Assembly (NCBI GenBank): GCA_963775875.1
Contig: CAVZKP010000041.1
Coordinates: 62,001 to 126,000, forward strand
DNA: 64,000 bases
Reading direction: 5' to 3'
DNA from: AP-15 sp963775875
GTDB taxonomy: Bacteria; Pseudomonadota; Alphaproteobacteria; ATCC43930; CGMCC-115725
In this document: positions 54,434-62,675 of the stretch, piece by piece
How the letters are laid out: each line of letters starts with the position of its first letter
Numbering within the stretch: position 1 is the first letter of the stretch
Made by a program: the position numbers and the translations under genes
Notes under the pieces: generated by a model
The model's database searches: none
What the model was told of the DNA's origin: nothing
Seen by the model: the letters and a program-made list of their open reading frames with translations, nothing else

Positions 54434-55383
54434 ACCGGCGGCCGATCCTGGTCTATTGGGCCGGATTTTCGGTTGTGCTGGCGCTGCTGATCGTGGCGCC
54501 GCTGGTGTTGCCCGAATTCTGGAGCAGGCTGGCGACCGAGATCCTGATCTGGGGCCTGCTGGCGATGTCGTCCGACATCCTGATCGGTTACACCGGGATG
54601 GTGTCGTTCGGCCATTCGGCGTTTTTCGGGCTCGGCATGTACGGCGCCGCGGCCGCGCTGCTGAGCGTATCGCCGCCCAATCTGTGGCTGGCGCTGGTCT
54701 ATGGGCTGGGTGGGGCGGCGGCGGCGGCCGGCTTTGTCGCATATTTCTCGACCCGGCTGCGCGACATCTATTTTGCCATCACCACCTTGATCTTTTCGCA
54801 GATCTTTTACGTGATCATCTTTACCTGGACGGCGGTGACCGGCGGCGAGAACGGTCTGACCTTCGACCGCCCGGCGCTGGCCATCCCCGGGCTGTTCCGA
54901 ATGCATCTGACCCCGATGCGTTTGCACTGGTTCGTGCTGGCGGTGGTAGCCGGGTCCTACCTGATCCTGCGGCGGATAACCCAGTCGCCGTTTGGCATGG
55001 TCTTGCAATCGATCCGCGAGAACGAGGCGCGCACCCGCGCAATCGGCTATCCGGTCGAGCGCTACAAGATCGTCGCGGTCATGCTGTCGGGGCTGTTCGC
55101 CGGCCTCGCCGGGGTGCTCTATGCCTTGCAGAACGAGTTCGCCGCGCCCGATTTCGTGTTCTTTCTCGTATCGGGCGAAACCGTAATCTACAACGTGGTC
55201 GGCGGGATTGGCACCCTGGTCGGGCCGATCGTCGGCGCGGCGTTTTTTCTACTGTTGCGCGAGTTGCTGTCGCATTATTTTACCGAATTCTATTTGATCC
55301 CGGTCGGGGTGATCTTTGTCGCCATGGTGATCTTCATGCCCCAGGGGCTGCTGGGCTTTATGCGCCGCTGGCTCAACCAGTAG
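54430..55383 (+). CDS. livM: Branched-chain-type ABC transporter permease, LivM type
   Basis: This 317-residue permease is of the LivM type. Its hallmarks are LLAMSSDILIGYTGMVSFGHSAFFG in adjoining stretches, YFAITTLIFSQIFYVI, LQSIRENEARTRAIGYPV (ATPase-docking loop) and VVGGIGTLVGPIVGAAF. ATG 54430 overlaps the livH stop. Its last 11 bp overlap the convergent glutathione S-transferase gene, so neither gene has room for an independent terminator. Confidence 0.94.
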   Translation: MNRRPILVYWAGFSVVLALLIVAPLVLPEFWSRLATEILIWGLLAMSSDILIGYTGMVSFGHSAFFGLGMYGAAAALLSVSPPNLWLALVYGLGGAAAAAGFVAYFSTRLRDIYFAITTLIFSQIFYVIIFTWTAVTGGENGLTFDRPALAIPGLFRMHLTPMRLHWFVLAVVAGSYLILRRITQSPFGMVLQSIRENEARTRAIGYPVERYKIVAVMLSGLFAGLAGVLYALQNEFAAPDFVFFLVSGETVIYNVVGGIGTLVGPIVGAAFFLLLRELLSHYFTEFYLIPVGVIFVAMVIFMPQGLLGFMRRWLNQ

Positions 55384-56086
55384 CGCCGACCACCCCGCCG
55401 CGCAGATTTTGCGCGGTCTGATTGAACAGCACCCGCCGTTCCGCATCGGAGGGTGGCGCGGAACGGCGCAGTTCCTTGCCGAGGTCGACGCCCCTTTGCA
55501 CCGCGGGACGCTGTTTGATCGTCTCGCGCCAGCGCGCCACATTGGGAAAATCGTCGAGCGGCTGGCCCAAGGGTTTGGCGATCAGCACCCAGGGCCATGA
55601 CGCCATATCGGCAATCGAATATTCGTCAAGGATGAATTCGCGCCCGTCGAGCCGACGCTCGAGCACGCCGAGGCAGCGATTGTATTCGTCGGCATAGCGC
55701 TTGTGCGAATACGGGTGCTCGCCTTGCGCGTAATTGACGAAATGACTGAGCTGGCCGGCCATCGGGCCGAGATTGCCGACCTGCCAGAACAGCCACTCCA
55801 AGGTCTCTTTGTGGCCCTGCCGGCTCTGCGGCATGAAGCGCCCGGTCCGTTCGGCGAGGTGGATCAGGATCGCGCCCGATTCGAACACCGGCGTTGCGCC
55901 ATCCGCATCGTCATGATCGACGATCGCCGGCATCCGGTTGTTCGGGCTGATCGCCAGGAACTCGGGCTTGAACTGGTCGCCGCGCCCGATATTGACCGGG
56001 ATCACGCGATAGCCGAGGCCGCATTCCTCGAGCATGATCGCGACTTTCCAGCCGTTCGGGGTCGGCCAATAATAGAAATCGATCAT
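55373..56086 (-). CDS. Glutathione S-transferase family protein
   Basis: This 237-residue GST of the YfcG/Ure2p-like type has an N-terminal thioredoxin-like domain (FYYWPTPNGWKVAIMLEECG, then NRMPAIVDHD and the glutathione-binding ESGAILIHLAE) and a C-terminal helical domain (LFWQVGNLGPMAGQLSHF, SIADMASWPW). It starts 2 bp after the class III CoA-transferase stop, so the two form an operon. Its 3' end overlaps livM by 11 bp on the opposite strand. Confidence 0.92.
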   Translation of the reverse strand: MIDFYYWPTPNGWKVAIMLEECGLGYRVIPVNIGRGDQFKPEFLAISPNNRMPAIVDHDDADGATPVFESGAILIHLAERTGRFMPQSRQGHKETLEWLFWQVGNLGPMAGQLSHFVNYAQGEHPYSHKRYADEYNRCLGVLERRLDGREFILDEYSIADMASWPWVLIAKPLGQPLDDFPNVARWRETIKQRPAVQRGVDLGKELRRSAPPSDAERRVLFNQTAQNLRGGVVGATG

Positions 56087-56088
56087 TG

Positions 56089-57288
56089 CTAATCTCCGTC
56101 GGCGGCGGCCGGCATGCCCGGCGAGCCGAGTTCCGCGATTTCCGCCGGCGAGTAGCCCAGTTCGTGCAGGATCTCCGCCGTGTGCTCGCCGAGAGCCGGG
56201 GCGCCGCGGCGGATTGCCGGCGGGGTCGCGGAGAACCGCGCCGCCGCCCGCGCCTGGCGCAGCGGCCCGGCCGCCGGATGCCGGGTCTCGACGACCAGCC
56301 CCAGCGCCTCGACTTGCGGGTGGCGGATCACCTGGTTGCGGGTCAGCACCGGGCCGCACGGCACCTGCGCCGCGGTCAGCCGGTCGAGCCATTCGGCCCC
56401 CGGCCGCGTGCGCAGCGCCGCCTGGGTCAGCCCCAGCCGCTGGTCGATATTCTGCTGGCGCAGCGCCGTGGTGCGAAACCGCTCGTCCTCGAGCCATTCC
56501 GGATGATCGAGCGCGCGGGCCATCGCCGCCCATTGCCGGTCGGTCTGCACCGCCACGGTGATGTAGCCGTCCGCCGTTTCGTAGATCAGATCGGCGGCGC
56601 TCGCGGCCTCCTGCGGCGCGGGCTGGTCGCCGACAAAGGTCTGGCTGCCCATGTCCGAACTCCACAGAAACGCGAGCACCGCTTCCAGCATCGACAGCCG
56701 GACATGCTGGCCCTCGCCGGTGCGCTCGCGCGCCAGCAGCGCCGCGGTGATCGCCTGCGAGGCGGTGATCGCGGTCAATTTGTCGGGCAGGATCGTGCGT
56801 AAGAGGCGCGGGCGCGCCTCATCGGAGCCGGCCTGCACCGTGGCCAGCCCGGAAAACGCCTGGATCACCGGATCGTAGACCGGCTTTGCCGCATAGGGGC
56901 CGGTCTCGCCGAAGCCGCTGATCGAGACATAGACGATGTTCGGCGCGACGGCGCGGACCGCGCTCTCGCCGACGCCGAGCCGCTCGGCGACGCCCGGACG
57001 AAAGTTCTGGATGAACACATCGGCGCCCGCCGCCAGCCGGAGCAGCGCCTGCACCGCGCCGGCCGCCTTCAAATTCAGCACGATCGAGCGCTTGTTGCGG
57101 TTGTTGTTCAGAAAGGACGCCGAAAAACCGGCGCGCCGGTTGCCGGCGGCGCGGGTGTGATCACCGCCATCGGGCGTTTCGACCTTGATCACATCGGCGC
57201 CCTGGTCGGCGAGGATCATCGTCGCCAGCGGCCCGGAGACGTTCGAGGTCAGATCGACGATTCGATACCCATGCAGCGGACCCGTCAT
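56089..57288 (-). CDS. Class III CoA-transferase (CaiB/BaiF family)
   Basis: This 399-residue CoA transferase is of the CaiB/BaiF/FRC family, which moves CoA between acids such as carnitine, formate/oxalate or succinate and aromatic succinates. Hallmarks are YRIVDLTSNVSGPLATMILAD, GADVIKVETPDGGDHTR, NRNKRSIVLNLK, ADVFIQNFRPGVAERLG and YVSISGFGETGP. The catalytic aspartate is expected in the AYDxxxQA-type segment, here VYDPVIQAFSG. ATG 57288 was chosen over 57309 because the domain begins six residues later. It is the first gene of the pair with the GST, a pairing also seen in aromatic-compound catabolism, though the acid is unknown. Confidence 0.9.
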   Translation of the reverse strand: MTGPLHGYRIVDLTSNVSGPLATMILADQGADVIKVETPDGGDHTRAAGNRRAGFSASFLNNNRNKRSIVLNLKAAGAVQALLRLAAGADVFIQNFRPGVAERLGVGESAVRAVAPNIVYVSISGFGETGPYAAKPVYDPVIQAFSGLATVQAGSDEARPRLLRTILPDKLTAITASQAITAALLARERTGEGQHVRLSMLEAVLAFLWSSDMGSQTFVGDQPAPQEAASAADLIYETADGYITVAVQTDRQWAAMARALDHPEWLEDERFRTTALRQQNIDQRLGLTQAALRTRPGAEWLDRLTAAQVPCGPVLTRNQVIRHPQVEALGLVVETRHPAAGPLRQARAAARFSATPPAIRRGAPALGEHTAEILHELGYSPAEIAELGSPGMPAAADGD

Positions 57289-57450
57289 CGCGCGGCCCTT
57301 TCCGATCAATCGGGGCGGTGCCGGACCAGACTACGCACGACCCCGCGCGGTCAAGCGCGCGATATTCTCAATGTTGCGTCACCGCGGCGAAACCCGCGCT
57401 GCGCCGGCGGTGCTCGCGAGCCAAACCGGCGTCGCGCCAAAGCTCGGCGA

Positions 57451-58056
57451 TCAGCTTCCGGCGGCGGCAATCGCGACTGCCGTCGCTTTCGGCTCCAGAC
57501 CGGGGACGAAGCGCCGATGCGTCGGCGCGGCGCTGGGGACGGCCGCATCGTTCGTGAACTCGACCCCGTCGCTGCGCTCCATCAAGTTGCGCAGCGAAGT
57601 GCGGCCGCGCGACAGCCGCGAGCGAACCGTCCCGATCGGCACGTCGAGGACCGTCGCGGCCTCCTCATAGGAAATGCCTTCGAGACCGATCAGCAGCAAG
57701 GCCTGGCGCTGTTGCTCGGGAACCTGCGCGAGGGCGCGATCGAGATCGCGCAGCGACAGTCCCGATGACGGATCGTTTGCCGCTGCCGGGAGGACCGGCC
57801 AGTTATCGTCGTCGATCTCGACGGTGATGCCTTCGCGCACGCTGCGCCGGACAGTGTTGACGTTCTGGTTGTGCATAATCGTGAACAGCCAAGCGCGGAG
57901 GTTGGTCCCGCGCTGCCAGAACCCTTGTTTGGCGATTGCGCGCTCGAGAGTGTCCTGCACGAGGTCGTCGGCCCGTGAGATATCGCGGGTCAGGGCAAAA
58001 CCATAGCGCCGCAGCCGTGGGATCTCTTTTTCCAGAAGTCGCCCGAATTCATTCAT
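57451..58056 (-). CDS. ECF-family RNA polymerase sigma factor
   Basis: This 201-residue sigma factor is of the extracytoplasmic-function class. Region 2 is represented by YGFALTRDISRADDLVQDTL and LRAWLFTIMHNQNVNTVRR, region 4 by PEQQRQALLLIGLEGISYEE and AATVLDVPIGTVRSRLSRG. The C-terminal tail of about 35 residues is alanine-rich and extends beyond the usual end. No anti-sigma factor, response regulator or histidine kinase is beside it, so how it is held inactive is unknown. Its leader carries a perfect palindrome 31-49 bp before the ATG that could be an operator. The 162 bp between its stop and the next gene hold nothing that I recognise. Confidence 0.92.
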   Translation of the reverse strand: MNEFGRLLEKEIPRLRRYGFALTRDISRADDLVQDTLERAIAKQGFWQRGTNLRAWLFTIMHNQNVNTVRRSVREGITVEIDDDNWPVLPAAANDPSSGLSLRDLDRALAQVPEQQRQALLLIGLEGISYEEAATVLDVPIGTVRSRLSRGRTSLRNLMERSDGVEFTNDAAVPSAAPTHRRFVPGLEPKATAVAIAAAGS

Positions 58057-58528
58057 TATAGCCGCCTAAGTTCTTGGGACGTACTATTCGGGTGTGGCAC
58101 CCGAACTAGGGGTGCAGACGCAATTCCGATCGGCGTAAAACCCAGAGCTTCGAGATTTTATTCACTCGATTTCTGAAACCTTCGGCGCCAGCACCTCGCG
58201 AACATGCCAGCAGGCATCAATCGCCGGTAGCTTCGGAAACTACTTATCGCCAGCAGATCAACGCGACCGCTTCTCGCTCGATTGCTTCTCGGAGGGTGCG
58301 GCACGAGCCTCCGGCGCCATCGACAAAGCACCGCGGCGCCTGATCGCCACGGTCGGGCCGCTAGCCTGGATCATCAGCAACCAGGCGGTGCGGCGGCGCC
58401 CGGATGGGTAGTTTCCGACTCTATCTGCGGCCGGATAGCGTCACTAATTTGGTAAGTCGGCCTGGGTTTGGGTGTGCCAGCACGCCTTCGGGCCGCGCCC
58501 GATCATCTCGCAATGGGAACAAGACACC
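58057..58528. other. Intergenic region upstream of ECF sigma factor (472 bp)
   Basis: This gap separates the sigma gene (minus, start 58056) from the 26-residue peptide gene (plus, start 58529) and probably holds both promoters. A perfect palindrome is at 58087-58105. On the plus strand an uninterrupted reading of about 50 codons ends at the TAG near 58410 (LIATVGPLAWIISNQAVRRR), but it has no start codon and no family I recognise. I cannot assign a promoter. Confidence 0.45.
58087..58105. promoter_or_regulatory. Perfect palindrome in the ECF sigma leader
   Basis: TTCGGGTG (58087-58094), a 3-base spacer TGG, and its exact complement CACCCGAA (58098-58105) lie 31-49 bp upstream of the sigma factor ATG. 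The symmetry and 19-bp size suit a dimeric regulator, or an mRNA hairpin in the 5' leader. I see no second copy elsewhere in the window. The site is real in the sequence, but the regulatory role is inference. Confidence 0.5.
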
Positions 58529-58609
58529 ATGAACATATTCTATATTATCGGCGTAGTGGTCGTCGTGATTATTATTGCCAGCTATTTCGGGGTCCATATG
58601 CATATCTGA
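58529..58609 (+). CDS. 26-residue hydrophobic membrane peptide
   Basis: ATG 58529 opens a 26-codon frame ending in TGA 58607-58609 that encodes MNIFYIIGVVVVVIIIASYF plus GVHMHI. The single hydrophobic stretch spans nearly the whole peptide, which fits a single-pass membrane micropeptide. In contrast to the GC-rich surroundings it uses ATA, ATT, TAT and TTC codons as the hydrophobic composition requires. GGGAAC is 8 bp upstream as a weak ribosome site. Tiny peptides with this MNI-x-Y-x-IG-VVVVV look are known to me in alphaproteobacteria as unnamed hypothetical proteins. It lies on the opposite strand from the ECF sigma gene, some 470 bp away. Confidence 0.55.
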   Translation: MNIFYIIGVVVVVIIIASYFGVHMHI

Positions 58610-58814
58610 ACAAATCGGCCCGTCCTGACCGCCTGACACGGTACTCTGTCAGGATCAGGGTTCTCTTCCCGGAGGCTCGACCGAGGTCGCCCGTATCGGC
58701 GCCGCCGGCAGCCGCTGCTTGCGGCGGGGTCGCGCCGCGGGCATGCTGCGGCCGAATTGGCCATCGGGCAGCCCGGCCGGCGGCGCGCGGATGGCACCAG
58801 CGGGAGACCTTGTG

Positions 58815-60359
58815 ATGAACGGCGCGGAAAGCCTGGTGCGCACCTTGGTCGGCGGCGGCGTCGATGTGTGCTTTGCCAATCCCGGCACCTCGGAGATGCA
58901 TTTTGTCGCCGCACTCGACCGGGTCGAGGGCATGCGCTGCGTGCTCGGCCTGTTCGAGGGGGTGGTCACCGGCGCCGCCGACGGCTATGCAAGGATGAGC
59001 GAAAAACCGGCGGCGACCCTGCTGCATCTCGGCCCCGGCATGGCCAATGGGCTGGCCAACATCCACAACGCCAACAAGGCGTCGACGCCGATGGTCAACA
59101 TCGTCGGCGATCACGCGACCTACCACCGGCGCTACGACGCGCCGTTGACCACCGACATCGAAAGCGCGGCCAAGCCGTTCTCGCGCTGGGTCAAGACCTC
59201 GCCGGATGCGCGCTCGGTCGCCGCCGACGGCGCCGCGGCGATCGCCGCCGCACGAATGCCGCCGGGCCAGATCGCGACCCTGATCCTGCCGGCCGACACC
59301 GCCTGGAACGAGGGCGCCGGTCCGGCCGAGGTGCCGCCGCCGACCGCGCCGAGCGCGGTGTCGCAACAGGCGGTCGCCGAGGCGGCGCACGCCTTGCGCT
59401 CGGGCGAACCGTGCCTGCTGCTGCTGACCGGGCAGGCGCTGCGCCAGCACGGCCTCGAACTCGCCGGCAGGATCGCCGCCAAGACCGGGGCGCGGCTGAT
59501 CGCCCAGGGCTCGAACGCGCGCACCCAGCGCGGGCGCGGCCGGGTGTTTGTCGAGCGGGTGCCTTATGTCGTCGATCAGGCGGTCAAGGTGCTCTCCGGG
59601 CTGAAGCACATCATCCTGGTCGGGTCGAAAATGCCGGTGGCGTTTTTCGCCTATCCCGACAAGCCGAGCCTGCTGGCGCCGGCCGACGCCCAGGGCCACG
59701 TGCTCGCCCGGCCCGACGAGGATCTGATCGGCGCGCTCGAAGCGCTGGCCGAAGCGGTCGATGCCCGCGCGACCCCGGCGCCCATCGTCAACGATCCGGC
59801 GCCGGTCAGGGCGACCGGGAAAATCACCCCCGAGGCGCTCGGCGCCTCACTCGGCGCGCTGCTGCCGGAGAATGCGATCATCGTCGACGAGGCGGTGACC
59901 ACCGGCCGCGGCTTTTTCGCGCCGACCCGCTCGGCCCGGCCGCATGACTGGCTGTCGAATATGGGCGGCTCGATCGGCATGGGCATGCCGGTGGCGACCG
60001 GGGCCGCGGTCGCCTGCCCCGACCGCAAGGTGATCACCCTGGAGGGCGATGGCAGCGCGATGTACACGTTGCAGTCATTGTGGACGCAGGCGCGCGAGGG
60101 GCTCGACGTCACCACCCTGTTGTTCGCCAACCGCAGCTACGCGATCCTCAAGGGCGAACTCGCCAATGTCGGCGCCGGCAACCCCGGCCGCAAGGCGCTC
60201 GACATGCTCGACCTCAGCCATCCGGATCTCGACTTCGTCACCCTGGCCAAGGGGATGGGCGTTCCGGGCGCGCGGGTGACGACGATGGAGGAATTCAACC
60301 ATCGCCTGGCCGAAGGGATCGCCACCCCCGGCCCGTTTCTGGTCGAGGTGGCGCTGTGA
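58815..60359 (+). CDS. ThDP-dependent enzyme, acetolactate synthase large subunit-like
   Basis: This 514-residue thiamine-diphosphate enzyme is of the acetolactate synthase / benzoylformate decarboxylase superfamily. The N-terminal Pyr domain carries the catalytic glutamate in ANPGTSEMHF. The C-terminal PP domain has the ThDP-metal motif EGDGSAMYTLQSLW, about 27 residues before the asparagine in FANRSYAILKGEL. It lacks a regulatory small subunit nearby, so a catabolic decarboxylase or lyase (for example of an aryl or alpha-keto acid) is as likely as true acetolactate synthesis. ATG 58815 follows GGGAG by 8 bp. Longer frames reach 58719 but add a basic stretch without homology. Confidence 0.87.
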   Translation: MNGAESLVRTLVGGGVDVCFANPGTSEMHFVAALDRVEGMRCVLGLFEGVVTGAADGYARMSEKPAATLLHLGPGMANGLANIHNANKASTPMVNIVGDHATYHRRYDAPLTTDIESAAKPFSRWVKTSPDARSVAADGAAAIAAARMPPGQIATLILPADTAWNEGAGPAEVPPPTAPSAVSQQAVAEAAHALRSGEPCLLLLTGQALRQHGLELAGRIAAKTGARLIAQGSNARTQRGRGRVFVERVPYVVDQAVKVLSGLKHIILVGSKMPVAFFAYPDKPSLLAPADAQGHVLARPDEDLIGALEALAEAVDARATPAPIVNDPAPVRATGKITPEALGASLGALLPENAIIVDEAVTTGRGFFAPTRSARPHDWLSNMGGSIGMGMPVATGAAVACPDRKVITLEGDGSAMYTLQSLWTQAREGLDVTTLLFANRSYAILKGELANVGAGNPGRKALDMLDLSHPDLDFVTLAKGMGVPGARVTTMEEFNHRLAEGIATPGPFLVEVAL

Positions 60360-60388
60360 GCGGAGTTGCGCCGGCGCCTTTGTGAAGC

Positions 60389-61144
60389 TCAGATCGCGGT
60401 GTAGCCGCCATCGACCAAGAGGTCGCTGCCGGTGACGAAGCTGGCCGCGTCGCCGGCGAGGAACACCGCCGCCGCGGCGATCTCGGGCGGACGGCCGAGA
60501 CGCCCGAGCAGGTGCTTGGGACCCAGGGCCTCGCCGGCCGCGGCATAGCTGCCGTAGCGGCGCAACAGCCGTTCGGTTTCGACCGCGCCCGGCGACAGGG
60601 TGTTGACCCGGACATTGTCCGCGGCATGGTCGATCGCCATCACCTTGGCGAGCTGGATCAGGGCGCCTTTGGTCGCGCAATAGGCGGCGCGCCCGGCGCT
60701 GCCGACGCGCCCGAGTTGCGAGGCGATCAGGATGATCGAGCCGCCGCCGCCGGCGATCATCAGCGGCAGCGCGGCCCGGCACAGCAGAAACGAGCCGGTC
60801 AGGTTGACCGCCAACACCCGTTCCCAATCGGCGAGGCTGGTTTCCAGGATGGTGCCGCTATCGTCGTGCGGCGCGGCGCCGCTGACCAGAATGTCGAGAT
60901 GCCCAAACGCATCCTGCGCCGCCGCCGCCGCCTCGCGCGTCTCGCTCTCGACGGCGACGTCGCAATGCAGCGCCAGCGCCCGCCCGCCGGTCTGTTCGAC
61001 CAGCCGCGCCGTCTGCGCCGCGCCGTCCATGTCGATGTCGCAGCAGGCGACCGCCGCTCCGGCCTCGGCGAAGGCGATGGCGATCGCCCGCCCGATGCCG
61101 CCGGCCGCCCCGCTGACCAATGCCGCCTTGCCGCTGAGGCTCAT
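60389..61144 (-). CDS. SDR-family oxidoreductase
   Basis: This 251-residue classical short-chain dehydrogenase/reductase has the cofactor motif GAAGGIGRAIA. The D31-region ACCDIDMDGAAQTARLV prefers NAD(H). NLTGSFLLCRAALPLM and the catalytic SxnYxxxK signature (ASQLGRVGSAGRAAYCATKG) follow, and the C-terminal GSDLLVDGGYTAI is typical of 3-oxoacyl-ACP reductase (FabG)-like enzymes. AGGGAAA precedes the ATG. It converges with the ThDP enzyme gene and is 76 bp from the downstream ATPase gene on the same strand. Substrate unknown. Confidence 0.91.
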   Translation of the reverse strand: MSLSGKAALVSGAAGGIGRAIAIAFAEAGAAVACCDIDMDGAAQTARLVEQTGGRALALHCDVAVESETREAAAAAQDAFGHLDILVSGAAPHDDSGTILETSLADWERVLAVNLTGSFLLCRAALPLMIAGGGGSIILIASQLGRVGSAGRAAYCATKGALIQLAKVMAIDHAADNVRVNTLSPGAVETERLLRRYGSYAAAGEALGPKHLLGRLGRPPEIAAAAVFLAGDAASFVTGSDLLVDGGYTAI

Positions 61145-61220
61145 TCTGCGTTTCCCTGGCCCGGCCTCTCTGAGCCGTCACCGCGCCGCGTTCGCGCCGT
61201 TGACCGGTGATGATCCGGGG

Positions 61221-62318
61221 TCAGACCACCAGTTCGGTGCGCGGATCGATCAGATGCATCCGGTTGAGGTCGGCGGCGAGCGGCATCGGCTCGCCGACGG
61301 TCCCAGCCGAGGTCGGGTTGACGCGGCCGCACACCTCGACCCCGTCGACGATGAAGTAGACCATCGTCTCCATGCCCATCGGCTCGACCACATCGAGCCG
61401 GGCCGAGAACGGCACGACCCCGGGCAGCGTCTCGCCGCGCGCCTCGGTGATATGCTCGGGGCGCAATCCGAACAACAGCTCGTCGCCGATGCGCGAGCGG
61501 TAATGCGCCTCGCGCGACGGCGGCACCGGAAAGGACAGCCAGTCGCACAGCCGCACCGTCAGACCGCTGCCGTTTTCGACCACGCGACAGGGCAAGAGGT
61601 TCATCGTCGGCGAGCCGATGAACCCGGCGACAAAACGGGTTTTCGGATGATGGTAGACCTCGTAAGGCGTGCCGATCTGGTCGATCTTGCCGGCGTTCAT
61701 CACGACCACCCGGTCGGCCAGGGTCATTGCCTCGACCTGGTCGTGGGTTACGTAAATCGTCGTGGTCGTTACCTTCTGATGCACCTTTTTGATCTCGGTG
61801 CGCATCTGCACCCGCAACTTGGCATCGAGATTGGACAATGGCTCGTCGAACAGAAAGACCTTGGGGTTGCGCACGATGGCCCGGCCCATCGCCACGCGCT
61901 GACGTTGCCCGCCGGAAAGCGCCTTTGGCCGGCGTTCGAGCAGCGGGGTGATGTCGAGGATGCGCGCCGCGGCCTCGACCCGCTCCTTGATCTCCGCCTT
62001 GGGGAATTTCTTCAGCCGCAGCCCGAACGACATGTTTTCGAAAACCGTCATGTGCGGGTAGAGCGCGTAGTTCTGGAACACCATGGCGATGTCCCGGTCC
62101 TTGGGCGGCACCTCGTTGACCAGCTGGTCGCCGATATAGATCTCGCCCGAGGTGCATTCCTCGAGCCCGGCGATCATGCGCAAGGTGGTGCTCTTGCCGC
62201 AGCCCGAGGGGCCGACCAGGACGATGAATTCGCGGTCGGCGATGTCGAGATCGATGCCCCGCACCGCCGGGGTCTTGTCGAAAGTCTTGACGATGTTGCG
62301 GAGCGCCACTTGCGCCAT
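61221..62318 (-). CDS. ugpC: Carbohydrate ABC transporter ATPase (MalK/UgpC type)
   Basis: This 365-residue ABC ATPase is of the MalK/UgpC/MsmK family, with a C-terminal TOBE-like regulatory domain. Motifs in order are Walker A GPSGCGKST, Q-loop VFQNYALYPHMTV, signature LSGGQRQRVAMGRAIVRNP and Walker B VFLFDEPLSNLDAKL, then YVTHDQVEAMTLADRVVVM and IGSPTMNLL at the start of the regulatory domain. ATG 62318 has AAGGGAAGGG upstream. No permease or binding-protein gene is present in the window; only a short permease-like tail precedes it. It may serve permeases encoded elsewhere, as MsmK does, or its operon may have been truncated. The symbol ugpC is tentative. Confidence 0.88.
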   Translation of the reverse strand: MAQVALRNIVKTFDKTPAVRGIDLDIADREFIVLVGPSGCGKSTTLRMIAGLEECTSGEIYIGDQLVNEVPPKDRDIAMVFQNYALYPHMTVFENMSFGLRLKKFPKAEIKERVEAAARILDITPLLERRPKALSGGQRQRVAMGRAIVRNPKVFLFDEPLSNLDAKLRVQMRTEIKKVHQKVTTTTIYVTHDQVEAMTLADRVVVMNAGKIDQIGTPYEVYHHPKTRFVAGFIGSPTMNLLPCRVVENGSGLTVRLCDWLSFPVPPSREAHYRSRIGDELLFGLRPEHITEARGETLPGVVPFSARLDVVEPMGMETMVYFIVDGVEVCGRVNPTSAGTVGEPMPLAADLNRMHLIDPRTELVV

Positions 62319-62335
62319 ACTACCGGCCCTTCCCT

Positions 62336-62383
62336 TCAAGCCTTGGTCGCACCGGCAGTCAAGCCGGAGAGGTGTTTGTCCAT
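62336..62383 (-). pseudogene. Possible C-terminal remnant of a sugar ABC permease
   Basis: The 15 codons before TGA 62336-62338, read in one frame on the minus strand, are MDKHLSGLTAGATKA. Sugar ABC permeases of the MalG/UgpE type very often end in a similar GLTxGAVK tail, and such genes normally sit directly before the ATPase gene. Here the stop lies 18 bp before the ATPase ATG, and only about a dozen more codons remain open before an in-frame stop, so the rest of any permease is gone. A small functional leader peptide is the alternative. Confidence 0.35.
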
Positions 62384-62675
62384 CGAACGCGCGCAGCGCC
62401 GGCTGCCCGCTCTACGCTAGCGCAGCATGCCTTGCGACCGCATCAAAACCGCGTGAAGCCCGGCTGCGGTTCGCAGTGCTGAACCTGAAATCCGGCGCTG
62501 TCTTACGATTTGCTTACGATCCTGCTCCAAGCGTTGCGTGCATTGTAGCGCAGCCATGCGTAATCGTGCCACCTAATTTCCGCCCGCAGCCGGCGAATGC
62601 CGACCCGCCGCCTGCCGCGGGCGCCCGGCGAACCCGTTGCGGCAGCCGCGTTGCGGCCGGGCCGCCCGGCGCCGG
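62384..62675. other. Intergenic region (292 bp), no gene seen
   Basis: This lies between the permease-like tail and the ClC channel stop, both minus strand. It contains the short direct repeat GCTTACGAT / CTTACGAT (about 62501-62520) and GC-rich stretches. No open frame with a plausible product is seen, and no clear promoter. Confidence 0.4.

Noticed and set aside
58300..58412. Start-less plus-strand reading (LIATVGPLAWIISNQAVRRR...) in the gap before the micropeptide
   Set aside because: No ATG, GTG or TTG with a ribosome site opens it, and I recognise no family; it could be a gene remnant but the evidence is too thin.
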